A stretch of 64,000 bases of DNA from positions 10,361,129 to 10,425,128 of the forward strand of contig JAEMBT020000007.1 of NCBI GenBank assembly GCA_018873245.2. Direction: 5' to 3'. The first letter of the stretch is position 1; each line of letters begins with the position of its first letter. This DNA is from Archegozetes longisetosus. Its lineage: Eukaryota > Arthropoda > Arachnida > Sarcoptiformes > Trhypochthoniidae. Under the pieces are notes generated by a model that did not search any database, was not told the DNA's origin, and saw nothing but the letters and a program-made list of their open reading frames with translations. Position numbers and translations under genes: made by a program. This document shows, in pieces, positions 53,157 to 63,755 of the stretch.

Positions 53157-55429
53157 CAATCTTTGACAAAATTAAGATTCTCAGTTTTTAGGGTTTTTAG
53201 TAGTAGAAGTTGATGGATTTTCATGAACATTTTTTTGATTATGCTACATGTTGGGACCGACATTCTGGTAAATTGGCGTTCGAATTGCTTTAAAGATAGG
53301 TGAATTATTCAAGTAAACTCCGCCAGAAGAATTGGATGAGAATTTTTAAATTCTGATGAATGGAAACCAAACTAGACAGAAAATAATTAGATACGTGTAT
53401 TTTTTGTTTCATTCAAATATCGTTTGTGCTAAAGTTACAAGCCTAAATACTCGAAAAACCTTATTTTTCAAAAAGTCATAACTTCTATATCTGAATAGAT
53501 AAAGTCATGATCTCAATGTCAAACTATAGATAATTTGAAAATTCATCAAGAAATTTTATTGGCTTTCTAAATGAATTTGATTTACTTTGATTAAAACTCA
53601 AAATTTAATCTTTTGAAATATGTAACGTTATTAATATATCACAGCAAGGCTCTACGTATGAAATCACGTGTTTTATACACTTCGATTTCATCATTACTTT
53701 TAACTCAACTGAAGTTCTGAAGTCATCATTGAAATGTCACAAATGAATGAAATTCGATTTAGAAATTTCATTAAATTGCGTGCACAAAATGTTTCTAAGT
53801 CAAGAATAATGCATCGACTTGGTTAATATTTTATTTTAACTTGATTTTTATTGAATTAAAGATTTTATAAAGGAATCTCAAAACAGGCTTACGATGATTG
53901 GGCATATAAGGATGACAACGATATTCCTTTCTTCAGACAGGAATATCTTGGTCGTCCTCGAAAGACAACTGTTGAAGAAGACTCACTAATAGCTGATGTT
54001 ACGAAAGAGAAGCGGTGGTCATCGCTGCCTGAAATTAAAAATGACGACCGAATCATAGCTTTGAATCTCAACGTCTCCGATCGAACCATTTATAGGCGTT
54101 TGAATGAAAAATGTATCAAATTCTTCGACTATCTTATATCTAAAAACATGACTTTCTTTTCAAGGGATTAACTCTTATAAAGCAGCAGTGAAAGAAAGAC
54201 TCGAAAGACGATATAATGTCGCGAGAATTGAACACGCGAATCGAGTTCTTTCTTGGATTTTCACTGATTGGTCAAAGATTATTTTTATAGATGAATTTGG
54301 TATAACGACCGGAGATTGTGGTAGACCGAGGGTGTGGCTTTGAAAGGGACCCGATATAACCGGGAGAACATCGCCTTAAGATTAAATCAGGGTCATAAAA
54401 CTTTCACTTTAATAGCGAGGTATTTGGATAATTAAACGTTTAATAATTAAATTAATTTTGATTAATTTTTAGCTTTTCTTTTCATGGAACCGGGCCCATA
54501 AAAAGATGTGAACGATTTAATAAGGAGATCTATAAAGAATACTTGGAAGAAAATATTCTCCTTTACATTCAAGATAAGTTTGAAGATGAAGATTTTAAAA
54601 TTCTATATGACAATCATGGCCCCCATACAAGCAATTGCATCCGAGAATGGATCACAGAAAACCTTGGTAATCCTGAAGAGATTCTATTATCCCATCCGGC
54701 TAGACCTCCTGATTTGAACCCATGTGAGCACTTGGGCTCAATGTTGAAAAGATTCATTCGCTGCCAAAAATCAACAATCACAGATGAGGAACAACTTTGG
54801 GAGACGTTGCTTACAGCCCATGGAATATTGGTAAACAATAAAGAATTTTTCTTCAATTTGATTCATTCTATACCATCTAGAATGCAAGAAGTTGTTCGAA
54901 GAGATGGAAATGTGACTCGGTACTGAGTTAACATTTGACTCAAAACAGCCCTTTTCAGGGCTACCTAAACTTTGAAAAGGAATGAATTGTTATTTCATTG
55001 CGGAATCTCTTACGCAAAATTAATTCTCGCTAATTTCTTGATGAATTTTTAAAGTATCTATAGTTTGACATTGAGATCATGACTTTATCTATTCAGATAT
55101 AGAAGTTATGACTTTTTGAAAAATAAGGTTTTTCGAGTATTTAGGCTTGTAACTTTAGCACAAACGATATTTGAATGAAACAAAAATACACGTATCTAAT
55201 TATTTTCTGTCTAGTTTGGTTTCCATTCATCAGAATTTAAAAATTCTCATCCAATTCTTCTGGCGGAGTTTACTTGAATAATTCACCTATCTTTAAAGCA
55301 ATTCGAACGCCAATTTACCAGAATGTCGGTCCCAACATGTAGCATAATCAAAAAAATGTTCATGAAAATCCATCAACTTCTACTACTAAAAACCCTAAAA
55401 ACTGAGAATCTTAATTTTGTCAAAGACTG
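53157..55429 (+). mobile_element. Tc1-like element with very long inverted repeats
   Basis: A 2273-bp element. Left end CAATCTTTGACAAAATTAAG; right end, on the other strand, CAGTCTTTGACAAAATTAAG. TA flanks both (53155-53156, 55430-55431). The inverted repeats extend about 400 bp each and are nearly identical, much longer than the 20-30 bp of most mariner elements. It carries a broken DDE transposase. Confidence 0.85.
53735..54926 (+). pseudogene. Tc1-like DDE transposase, decayed
   Basis: An N-terminal DNA-binding part (MSQMNEIRFRNFIKLRAQN; then YLGRPRKTTVEEDS and NVSDRTIYRRLNEK) is followed by IIFIDEFGITT with the first catalytic Asp, LYDNHGPHTS with the second, and PDLNPCEHLGSMLKRF with the catalytic Glu (DDE type). 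Likely introns end at about 53861 and 54162, but in-frame stops (TGA at about 54342, then TAA codons) and a frame change break the middle. The last 127 codons (54543-54926) are open. Confidence 0.8.
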
Positions 55430-55793
55430 TACAAACAGTAAACCTTCGAACTGAATGGTTTTGTATCCCAATTCTATGAAGTGATGGACAACAACATAAA
55501 TAGAACTGAAGCATCAAAATAAACACATTAGTCGTCTTTCATTCGATATCGTGGCTTAAGGGAGAATAAGATGATTGCTTGAGGCAAACATAGATCATTG
55601 GTAAATTGATTAGTGATTTTTATTCAATTTATAAATCATTTGAAAGGCCATAAACACGTCAAAAAAAGTAGGTACAAACCAAAAGTATTGAAGTATTGAA
55701 AAAATTTGTTGAAACGGGCCCATTGTTCAATTGTAGCAAAGGAGAATTTACGTTAAGCCATTGTTGATCTTGTGGTTCGATTGCAGATATAAT

Positions 55794-56372
55794 TAAAGAT
55801 CACGATTTTCGGGTAAAACACGAATTTTCCCGATAATTCCTGCCGATTTTAGCTAATATGTTTTCGGGTAAAATCCGAAAATCCCCGAAAATTCCTAATT
55901 TTAGAAGTATGAAATCCCTAACTTATAAATAAAAAAGTCCTCAAAAGTACACGTGATTTTGTTTTGATAGATATTTATCTTGATATTTATGATAAATAAA
56001 AGCAAATAAATATGTCTAAAAAGAAAAGAACATTAGATCCTAATTTGTCAATAGTTGCTCTTAATTTATTATGCATTACATTTGGAAGTTTAGACGCTGA
56101 AAGACCTTTTAGCAAATTTCGTAATGTTTTAACTTTCAAACGGACTAAACTTTATCTTGAAAACCTCAAAAGATCTACTATATTATATTTGAATGGTGAT
56201 ATCAAATGTCATTTTTCTAATTATTAGTCAAACTAATTGTACATGTAGTTACAATTGAATCAATAAAATTTTTTATGAAACCCGAAAACTCCCGAAATTT
56301 ACTTTTAAAATTAACACCCGAAAAGACCCGCCGAATTTCGTTAAAAGTAACGCCCGAAAATCGTGGTCTCTA
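55794..56372 (+). mobile_element. hAT-3, short element keeping only hATC
   Basis: A 579-bp element with ends TAAAGATCACGATTTTCGGG and TAGAGACCACGATTTTCGGG (other strand). Perfect 8-bp target duplication GATATAAT at 55786-55793 and 56373-56380. Subterminal CCCGAAAA motifs are repeated on both sides. It lies inside the inner region of the 52.8-57.0 kb element. Confidence 0.9.
56012..56227 (+). pseudogene. hAT C-terminal dimerisation domain remnant
   Basis: An intact 71-codon frame starts at an ATG and contains FGSLDAERPFSKFRNVLTF, KRTKLYLENLKR and TILYLNGDI, the hATC dimerisation motif. No catalytic core is present in the 579-bp host element. The short frame is undamaged, which fits either a recent deletion derivative or chance. 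Confidence 0.8.
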
Positions 56373-57954
56373 GATATAATGTTATAAGGGAAAACCCTAA
56401 GAATTGCTCACTGAAAATCCTAACTTCAGTTCTCCCTTCAACTCAATTCCAAAAACCTATTAAAGAATCACAAATTTTTTCAATGATTTGAAGTGCAAAA
56501 CCTGCTCAAAAATTGGCACCAATCGATAAGGTGAAGACACCGGTCAAAGGAAAGCTTCAATTGACTCAAGAAAATTTTGTCGGATATTTGAGAAGGCGTT
56601 GGCTGCGCGTTGCCGTCAAATGCGTTTGCTTTCATGCTTTAGTTCCAGCTATGTTGTTGTCCATCGGGTCATCAAATTGTGACACAAAACCATTCATTTC
56701 AAAGATTTACTGTTTGATCAAGTTTCTGCTCATTTTAACCATACTTTAAGTCTTCGGATGACCCATCCTATCAATTAAAAGTATGTTCTCAACAGTTAAA
56801 CAAATATTCGAGAACATGGAGACTTCAAGCATAACAAATAAGATTCAAGGCTTGTCGACAAGAAATAATGCTTACAAGATCACCGGATTGAAATGAATTT
56901 GACTGAGGTCTAGTTTAAAAGGATTTGCCTTGATCAAGATTTTATTTATTTATTTGTAAAATAACTTTAATAAACTTGAGAAATGACAGAACACCACTAA
57001 ATAAGTGGGTTTAATGATGCTTAACAGAAAAATTGTAGTCGAATACAAAACCATTTTTTGAAACCTAACAATCTTTCTCATTATTGTCGATTTGGGCTCA
57101 TTTTTAGGTTCTCATTTTAATAAGTTGCCGAAAATTGAGTGTGCGTTCGACGACGCTGAATACCATTTTATTTAATTCAATTCAATCGAAAATCGATTAA
57201 ATTTCAATTCATAAACAAATTGTAAACACTGATTATTGCGGGGTCAATAATAACGTTATTGTAATTTTTCTAATACGCAAGAATAATTTTTTTGCGATAA
57301 ATTTGCATAAATTCCAGTTTTTTATTAAATATTAATTTACAATGTTGCTTTATTAGATAAAAAAATTTTAACGGTATTGTAAGTGCAAGAGCCTCTTTTG
57401 GTGGAGTGCACTGCACTTTTCTTTTTATTTCACACACTTAGTCAAAATAACACAACAGGGCTTTGCGTACAAATACTTTATTGCATTTCACCAAACAATT
57501 GTACATGAAGTCAGCTATTCTTAAGCTGGACACGAACACGAACTCTCCCTCAACTCCTCAAACGACCCTAGAAATACGTTTGAGGTTGAGGCTAGAATCA
57601 CGTGTTTATCGATGGGTGTTATTTGCTGATCATATGTTGCTGACTAGCTACATTACCAGCTAAAGGAACTCAAAGATCACTTATTGATCAGTAATCAATG
57701 AGTTTTTTACACAAGTATTCCTGAATCCGAAAATAGCCCGTATTCAGAAAAACTTTGTTTACAATTCCAAACTTAGAAATAGGACCTTGAATCCTATCAA
57801 TAATTGAAAACTTGTGAGTGCGAAATATTTTACACACAGTAAATTTTAAAGTCTGCTACAAAATTCCGGAAACCGATTTCAAATAGATTAGCCTAGTCAA
57901 AAAAAATTCAAGTTTAACAAGGTAAAGATAGTTATTTCGTAAATTACACATAAC

Positions 57955-58428
57955 TAGAGATAATTATTTTCGGTATTATTTATTTTGGAAATTCGGCGGA
58001 TAAAATAGGTTACATTGATTTATTTAGAAATTCAGCAATTTGCGGTATAGAAAAAAAAATTATTCAAAATTTACATCAAAATTCGGTTTACTCAGTTTAA
58101 AAATTAATAATCAAGAATATCTTCTACATCATTATTGAAATACATAATCATTTCCGTTGAAACTGCCTCAGCATTCATTTTATATTTTTTAGGATTCCGA
58201 ATGTCACGAAGTTTACTGAACGATCTCTCGGAGTCTAGACTATTTATTGCTATACATAAGTAATTAATTGCTATAGATTTTGAGTTTTATCATTGTTTAT
58301 CCCCTATTAGGCATAGTTAATCCCTAAGAAACATTTGGTTAATTTCGGTATGTGATCGAAAGCTTTGATAAAATTTCGGCGGTTAGAATTGGTTAAAATC
58401 GGTTTTAAACCGATAATCATTATCTCTA
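57955..58428 (-). mobile_element. hAT-4, short element keeping only hATC
   Basis: A 474-bp element with ends TAGAGATAATTATTTTCGG and TAGAGATAATGATTATCGG (other strand). Flanked by CACATAAC (57947-57954) and CATATAAC (58429-58436), an 8-bp target duplication with one change. A minus-strand frame at 58104-58275 encodes NSLDSERSFSKLRDIRNPKK and MIMYFNNDVEDI, the hATC motif. No catalytic core is present. Confidence 0.85.
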
Positions 58429-58471
58429 CATATAACTTAAGACATAAAGTATCCTCCTTTATTGTTTCGAT

Positions 58472-59055
58472 TCACATCCTAAGGGAAATAGTTTTCTATA
58501 CAAATTAAGCAATAAGAAGTCATTTAAGGCATATTTGTTTTCTTCATAATTCTGAGGATTGGCATGTTGTTCCTTCTTTCAGGATAAAATTTTGAAAAAT
58601 GATTTTCCTTTTTGAGTCTAAGTTCCAGGTGTATATCTAAGTCATGTTTGACTATGGATTAAAATTCTTGTTCTACAAAAATACTGAACATTTCTGGAGA
58701 TAACATTAGTTTAGTTTAAGACTTTCACTTATTTAGTTTACATTTTTATGTTATCAATTATTAATTTTTGTTAAGTTCTTTCAACACATTTACACAAACC
58801 TTTCATTTTAATAAATGGTATTTTTCGACTTTCACTTAGCTACAGAGTTCTTTAATTATATAAATTATCGAAATAGAAATTCAATTTTAGATATAATGAT
58901 CAGTTTCAAAAAGGAAAATCTTTTTTCTAAAGAATTATCCTGAAAGAAGGAAAAACATTCCAATCCTGAGAATTATGGGGATAACAAATATGCCTTAATT
59001 GACTTCTTATTGCTTAATTCGTATAAAAAAGTATTTTTAGGATGGCAGTCGAAAT
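58472..59055. repeat. Imperfect large palindrome
   Basis: Arms at 58472-58608 and 58932-59055 are inverted copies (CTTATTGCTTAATTTGTATA-like and CCTTCTTTCAGGATAA blocks), about 80 percent alike by eye. Probably a non-autonomous DNA element; target duplication not resolved. Confidence 0.6.
58750..58890 (+). repeat. Direct repeat flanking the SDR region, copy 1
   Basis: About 140 bp match 63295-63445 in the same orientation (shared ATTTACACAAACC and TTTAATTATATAAATTAT blocks). The second copy lies just after the dehydrogenase coding end. The first could be a remnant of a duplicated gene's 3' flank or a dispersed repeat. Confidence 0.6.
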
Positions 59056-59237
59056 GAAAAAGTAGGTTTTCCTTCAAAGATGTATCAAGTTATATATGTA
59101 ATATGTGAACTTGGCATATACTTCAAAGTATCTATTATCGAAAACATGTATAAGTCTAACAATAAGATGTTTTCTTCTATTTGTGAAATGTTAGGCATTA
59201 TAATAGTAATGTTAATATTAGCGATCATTACTATTAA

Positions 59238-59270
59238 AATATTCAAATTCATTAAATGAATTTGAATATT
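59238..59270. repeat. Perfect 33-bp palindrome
   Basis: Two 16-bp arms (AATATTCAAATTCATT and its exact complement) with a single-base spacer. It lies just left of the 59.3-kb transposon end. No function can be assigned. Confidence 0.8.
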
Positions 59271-59544
59271 TATCTCAGTCAACATTTCAAGCATAAAAGT
59301 CGAAAAGTACTTCTTGCTTGACTTTTGAAAACAAAAAGGCTTATTAGATAGTAGAAGATAAGGTAAAACCGAAAACTAATATAACATATTTAGTCATTAA
59401 GACATTAATGAGAACGAACTTTTACGTAAGAAAAGTTTTTAAAAAATTGAATCATAGTTTGTACATTTTATAGATTAAATGCCAACACAAAATACTTTCT
59501 CAAACATTTATTTAGTCCTTTAAAACGTGTTTAAATATCTTAGA

Positions 59545-62032
59545 GAACTGAAAAGTAAAATCAAGCCTAAAAAGATCTCTAAAAAAATTCAAATTAAAGC
59601 CGCTATATTGGAAGGTAAACAACATTTTGCTCATAAATCTGGAAAAATTATTCTCGCGAGAATTCAAACCAATAATATTGATTGTAGTTGTGAAATAAAA
59701 TGTAAAACAACTCTGAGTGATGAACAAAAACGACAGTTTTTTAATCGTTATAATTCATTAAAAAGTCATGAGCAGCAATACTTTTTTCTTAAATCTATGG
59801 TAATTCCAGTCACAAATACTGGAAAGAAGATTCAGAAATTTGAGTATTTCATTGAGACCCAATCAGAGAAAAATGAGGTAAAAATTCTATTTATAAAGTA
59901 TTGTATAGCTTAGAAGATATAAATTTTTCAACATTTTGATTTTAATAAAATCTTGTTGAAGTTTTGAATTTTTTCATGTACAGGGTTCAACAAGATCTTT
60001 TGCAAAGGGGTACAGCAAAAAGTACTTAATCTATAATTTCGAAGTGAATTTTATTAAATATGTTATAAAGACGAGAATAAAAGCTACAAGTTTAATATTC
60101 GGTATAGCCACCGTTTTCGTGAAATACATCTTTAAGCCTTTTTTGATACTATAAAAGCAGCGTTCAAGTGATTCTGTATTAATTAAGCGGGGGTTTTCAT
60201 TATATGTCCCGACCATTACAGAGGGTATCAACAATTATAAAAACATGTTGAAATAAAAATCTTATTTGTATTCACGCTATATGGTCAGCTAATATTAAGT
60301 CGAGATGTGTCTTGAAGCGCAAGTTTCAAAATTTTTATTTTGAATTTTAACTGCATGAGTTATTTCCCTTTTGATTGTATTTCAGAAATAGCACGTTAAT
60401 TTGCTTTTATCATCGATAGTCTTTTGCCGTACCCCCTTGCAAAAGATTTTGTTAAACCCTCTACATACAGAAATTTTAGTTTTTGAAAATTATTTGATAA
60501 CTAGGATATTTTAAGTTTAATTATAATTATAATTCTTAGCTTCACAATAACGTTAGTCGAGTTAAAGTCTGTCAAAAAGTATTTTTGGGAATTCTCGGCA
60601 TCAAAATAAGCGCCTTAAGACGAAAGATATTAAAAATCGTATGAATTCTAATGATATGAGAGGCAAACATAATTCTAGACCTAATAAAACACCTTATATA
60701 GCACGTGAAGATGTAAAAGACCTAGTAATATCATTACCGACTGAGCAAACACATTATGGGAAAAATAAAAACAAAAATATTTATCAACTGAATTCGGGAG
60801 CGTCGCTAATATCTATAGACTTTTTTTAGATTTATATCCAGAACACAAAATTGATGTTTCGTATACAGTGTTTTCTCAAATATTCAAAACTTATGAGATA
60901 TCTATTAGGAAGCCAAGAGTTGATATATGCGAAGTTTGTGACAAATTGAGAATTCAAATCATTAATTACCAGAAAAACAAAGAAATTGAATCAATGAATG
61001 AGATAAAAAAGAACTACTGTTGCATGAAAATGAGGCTCAAAAGTTTTATTATTATAAAAACGAGATCAAAAATAAGCTTTTAAACGATATAACGCAAGCT
61101 GCAATTTGCTACGACTTTCAAAAAATCTTCAATTGCCTAAGACTAACGTTTCAGTCGAGTATTATTTACGAAAATTTTATTGTTATAATTTTGGAATACA
61201 TGACTTGAAATCAAATAAAGCGGTTATGTATTTGTATCCTGAGAATTTTGCAAAAAAGGGTTCCAATGAAGTTATTTCGTTCATTAATTACTATATTAAT
61301 AATACTTTGAGTAGTGATGTGAAGATTTTGCATATTTTTTCGGATAATTGTTTTTCTCAAAATAAAAACAAGTTCTTATGGGCATTTTATAAGCATATCA
61401 CAATATGTGGCAAGCTCAATAAAATTATTATCTATTATCCAAATCCTGGTCACTCACGTATGGAAATAGATGGAGATTTTGGACGGATTGAAGGCAATAA
61501 AAAACATTATGAGAAAGTTTATTCTCCCTCAGAATATGAACGAATTATTAAAAACACGGGCATTGAAAATCCCTTCGAAGTGATTTCAGTAAATTATTCA
61601 AATTCTTATGACTCTCATTCTAATAATAAAGTTGTAAAAGTTTATAAATATACGGAAAAGTTGAGTAAAATTGTGAAAACTCAGATAAATCATTGTAAGA
61701 ATGTAAGAAAAATAGAGTTCACTCGAAAAAATATTAAAATTTCTTTTTCGTTGAGTGAAAATTGTGAACAAGAATTGGAAATTTTCAAACCAAACACCGA
61801 CTTTACAAACTTTGATAATATTTTTAATGATATTGATCTCGCGTATGAAAAACCTCTGCCTATATCTCGCGAAAAGCTTTTGGACATTTATAAGATTCTT
61901 GAATACGTTCCTAAAACAGTCAATTCAAAATTTTATGATACACTATACAGTTTGGACGATAATTCTTGTACAAAAGTCAGAAATTATTACACGATCTGTT
62001 CGATAAAAACAATAAAAAAAATTAAGAATTGA
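59545..62032 (+). pseudogene. DUF7869-like transposon protein, frameshifted
   Basis: Exon 1 (about 59545-59877) has a Cys motif CSCEIKCKTTLSDEQKR and a Q-rich YNSLKSHEQQYFFLKS. The GT-AG intron (59878-60539) is followed by VCQKVFLGILGIK, HNSRPNKTPYIARED, LPTEQTHYGKNKNKN and KPRVDICEVCDKLRIQI. ICYDFQK shifts into NLQLPKTNVSVEYYLRKFY, then CYNFGIHDLKSNKA, KGSNEVISF, LHIFSDNCFSQNKN (probable catalytic Asp) and NPGHSRMEIDGDFGRIE. This motif order matches proteins now labelled DUF7869 in arthropods. At least four one-base breaks occur, most at A or T runs (about 60625, 60825, 61005, 61128). The last 308 codons (to 62032) are open. Confidence 0.7.
59982..60460. mobile_element. MITE inside the transposon's intron
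   Basis: A 479-bp element with ends AGGGTTCAACAAGATCTTTT and AGGGTTTAACAAAATCTTTT (other strand), continuing in parallel for about 40 bp. It lies in the 662-bp intron of the 3.1-kb element. A clear target duplication was not found. A short minus-strand frame (SLERCFYSIKKGLK) may be a coding relic. Confidence 0.7.
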
Positions 62033-62390
62033 GTCAAAATGTAATAAAAAACTAAAAATAGGTAAATTTTAGTTGTTAAACTGTGTCAGATGTATAAGTT
62101 TGTGATTTTTGAGAACAAATTTTTTTTGATTATATTTAATGTGCAGTAAATATGAAGTTTCCTACTTATTAACTCAATAAATATTTCTTAAACTCAAAAC
62201 TCATTGATATAAACTTGTAATGTGTCAACTCTGACAAATATGGAATAATTAAGTTGAAGTCAGTATTCGGTTAATTTTGTATTGAGTCAAACGCTGAATA
62301 AAGTTTAAAATGTAATTACAAGCCCTTTTGCTTTTTCAAACAAGTAGAGAAGTACTTTTCGACTTTAATGCTTGAATTTGGACATCAACT

Positions 62391-63182
62391 GCAGCGAATT
62401 TGGGATTTGGAGTCAAGTGGTGTGGACGAGAACAAACTTGGGCCGTAATAACTGGATCTACTGATGGCATTGGTTTAGCTTATGCTCAACAATTGGCCAA
62501 AAAGGGATATAATTTGTTACTTATAAGTCGCAGTCAAGCCAAACTGAATAAAGTTAGAGATGATCTCAAATCGATTTCGGATGAAATAACAATCAGAACA
62601 ATGGCTGTAGATTTCAGTCGAACTGACATTTACGATCAAATAGAAAATGAATTGGAAAATTTGAGTGAGATTCATGTACTCGTCAATAATGTTGGCATTG
62701 CTTATCCGAATTCTTGTCCAGAGTTTTTCACACAGATACCTAATGTTAAGGAGTTTATCAGCGCATCGATTAACGTTAATATAATTTCGTGCACACGTCT
62801 AATCGGCATGATTTTGCCTAAAATGGTAGCCAAAGGTCGTGGCATCATAATCAATATGTCTTCATATACAGCGTTATTTCCGACACCTCTATTATCTATA
62901 TATTCAGCGACCAAAGCATATATGGATCACTTGTCGTGTTCCCTTCAAATTGAATATGAAGACAAAGGAATCACTATTCAAAGTGTATTACCATTTTATG
63001 TCTCAACTAATATGACTAAAAATGTTCCGGCTTCAATCTTTGTTCCATCATCACAACAGGTCGCAAAGAATGCTCTTAAAGCCGTTGGAATCGAGAGCCG
63101 AACTTTTGGCTATCCCACACACAAACTGTTAGCTTCTTTTCAAACTTTGTCTCTCATTTTTTCGGTACTAATTTCAATATGA
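62391..63182 (+). CDS. Very-long-chain 3-oxoacyl-CoA reductase-like SDR, partial
   Basis: Short-chain dehydrogenase of the HSD17B12 / very-long-chain 3-oxoacyl-CoA reductase type, an ER enzyme of fatty-acid elongation using NADPH. The exon follows acceptor CTGCAG at 62390 in phase 1. Motifs: AVITGSTDGIGLAYA (nucleotide binding), AVDFSR, VLVNNVGIAYPN, IINMSSYTALFPTPLLSIYS (catalytic Ser), YSATK (catalytic Tyr and Lys) and QSVLPFYVSTNM. The N-terminal membrane segment (about 50 residues in relatives) must lie in an upstream exon that I could not find; the space before the acceptor is filled by a transposon. The frame ends at TGA 63180-63182 after LLASFQTLSLIF, about 25 residues short. Another frame continues NFNMKFFYNHFKQIRRRFH, so one base may be missing near 63150. 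Gene status (active or dying) is undecided. Confidence 0.75.
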   Translation, partial: AANLGFGVKWCGREQTWAVITGSTDGIGLAYAQQLAKKGYNLLLISRSQAKLNKVRDDLKSISDEITIRTMAVDFSRTDIYDQIENELENLSEIHVLVNNVGIAYPNSCPEFFTQIPNVKEFISASINVNIISCTRLIGMILPKMVAKGRGIIINMSSYTALFPTPLLSIYSATKAYMDHLSCSLQIEYEDKGITIQSVLPFYVSTNMTKNVPASIFVPSSQQVAKNALKAVGIESRTFGYPTHKLLASFQTLSLIFSVLISI

Positions 63183-63294
63183 AATTCTTTTACAATCACT
63201 TCAAACAAATTAGGCGAAGATTTCACGCAAATGAGAAGATAGATGGTTTTGACATCAGGCTATTTATTCCCATTAAATATAAGAGAACTTTTAT

Positions 63295-63445
63295 CAATTA
63301 TTAATTTTTTGTTCAATTCTTTCGACATTTACACAAACCCTTTATTTTAATAAATGCTATTTTCCTACTTTCATTCAATTATAGAGTCCTTTAATTATAT
63401 AAATTATAGGAATAGAAATTCAATTATAGAAATAATGAAATTATC
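63295..63445 (+). repeat. Direct repeat flanking the SDR region, copy 2
   Basis: Matches 58750-58890 in the same orientation. It lies about 110 bp after the dehydrogenase stop, so it may belong to the 3' flank of that gene. Confidence 0.6.
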
Positions 63446-63579
63446 TTTTATCTATAATTAACTGATAATCTATCTGAGAATTTCGCACTGAACTCCATCT
63501 CTTTGCTTGAGATCTTTCACCTAAATTTACAAACATTTTGAGAGGTTATCGTAAATATTGGCACATAAATTGATTAAAT

Positions 63580-63755
63580 TTTTGTCAGCAGAAGATTCTA
63601 ATCCTGATAAAACTTAATATTATAATTTGAATGTCGTTATTTAGTGGTGTTCTTTCATTTCTCAAGTTTATAAAAGTTATGATAGAAATAAATAAATAAA
63701 ATCTAAATCAAAGTAGATCTTTATTAAAACTCGGTTTCAGTCAAATTCACTTAAG
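63580..63755 (+). repeat. Solo copy of the 52.8-kb element arm
   Basis: Matches the left arm at 52811-53000 in the same orientation (starts TTTGTCAGCAGAAGATTCTA; includes AATATTATAATTTGAATGT) and the inverted right arm at about 56830-57003. This third copy shows that the arm belongs to a dispersed repeat family. Confidence 0.7.

Larger units (their letters stand above)
52811..57003. mobile_element. Large inverted-repeat element hosting nested transposons
   Basis: The left arm (52811-53153) and right arm (56722-57003) are inverted copies (for example GGGTCATCCGAAGACTTAA on the left, mirrored on the right). They also share TTGTCGACAAG and AATGACAGAACACCACTAA blocks. Part of the arm recurs at 63580-63755. 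Between the arms lie a complete Tc1-like element and a hAT element, both later insertions. The remaining inside (55430-55785, 56381-56721) has broken coding-like pieces (ENFVGYLRRRWLRVAVKCV) that I cannot place. The superfamily is unknown. Confidence 0.55.
59286..62376 (+). mobile_element. 3.1-kb TIR element with DUF7869-like protein
   Basis: Ends are inverted repeats of about 55 bp: TTCAAGCATAAAAGTCGAAA on the left and TTCAAGCATTAAAGTCGAAA on the other strand at the right. The target duplication is not clear. It encodes one large broken protein on the plus strand. A smaller MITE (59982-60460) sits inside its intron. The encoded protein type is widespread in arthropod genomes; the element class (IS3EU or another DDE superfamily) cannot be decided by eye. 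The right end lies about 14 bp before a splice acceptor of the dehydrogenase gene. Confidence 0.7.

Noticed and set aside
57463..57663. Plus-strand frame as missing N-terminal exon of the dehydrogenase
   Set aside because: No membrane segment, no matching donor site and no similarity to the expected N-terminus.
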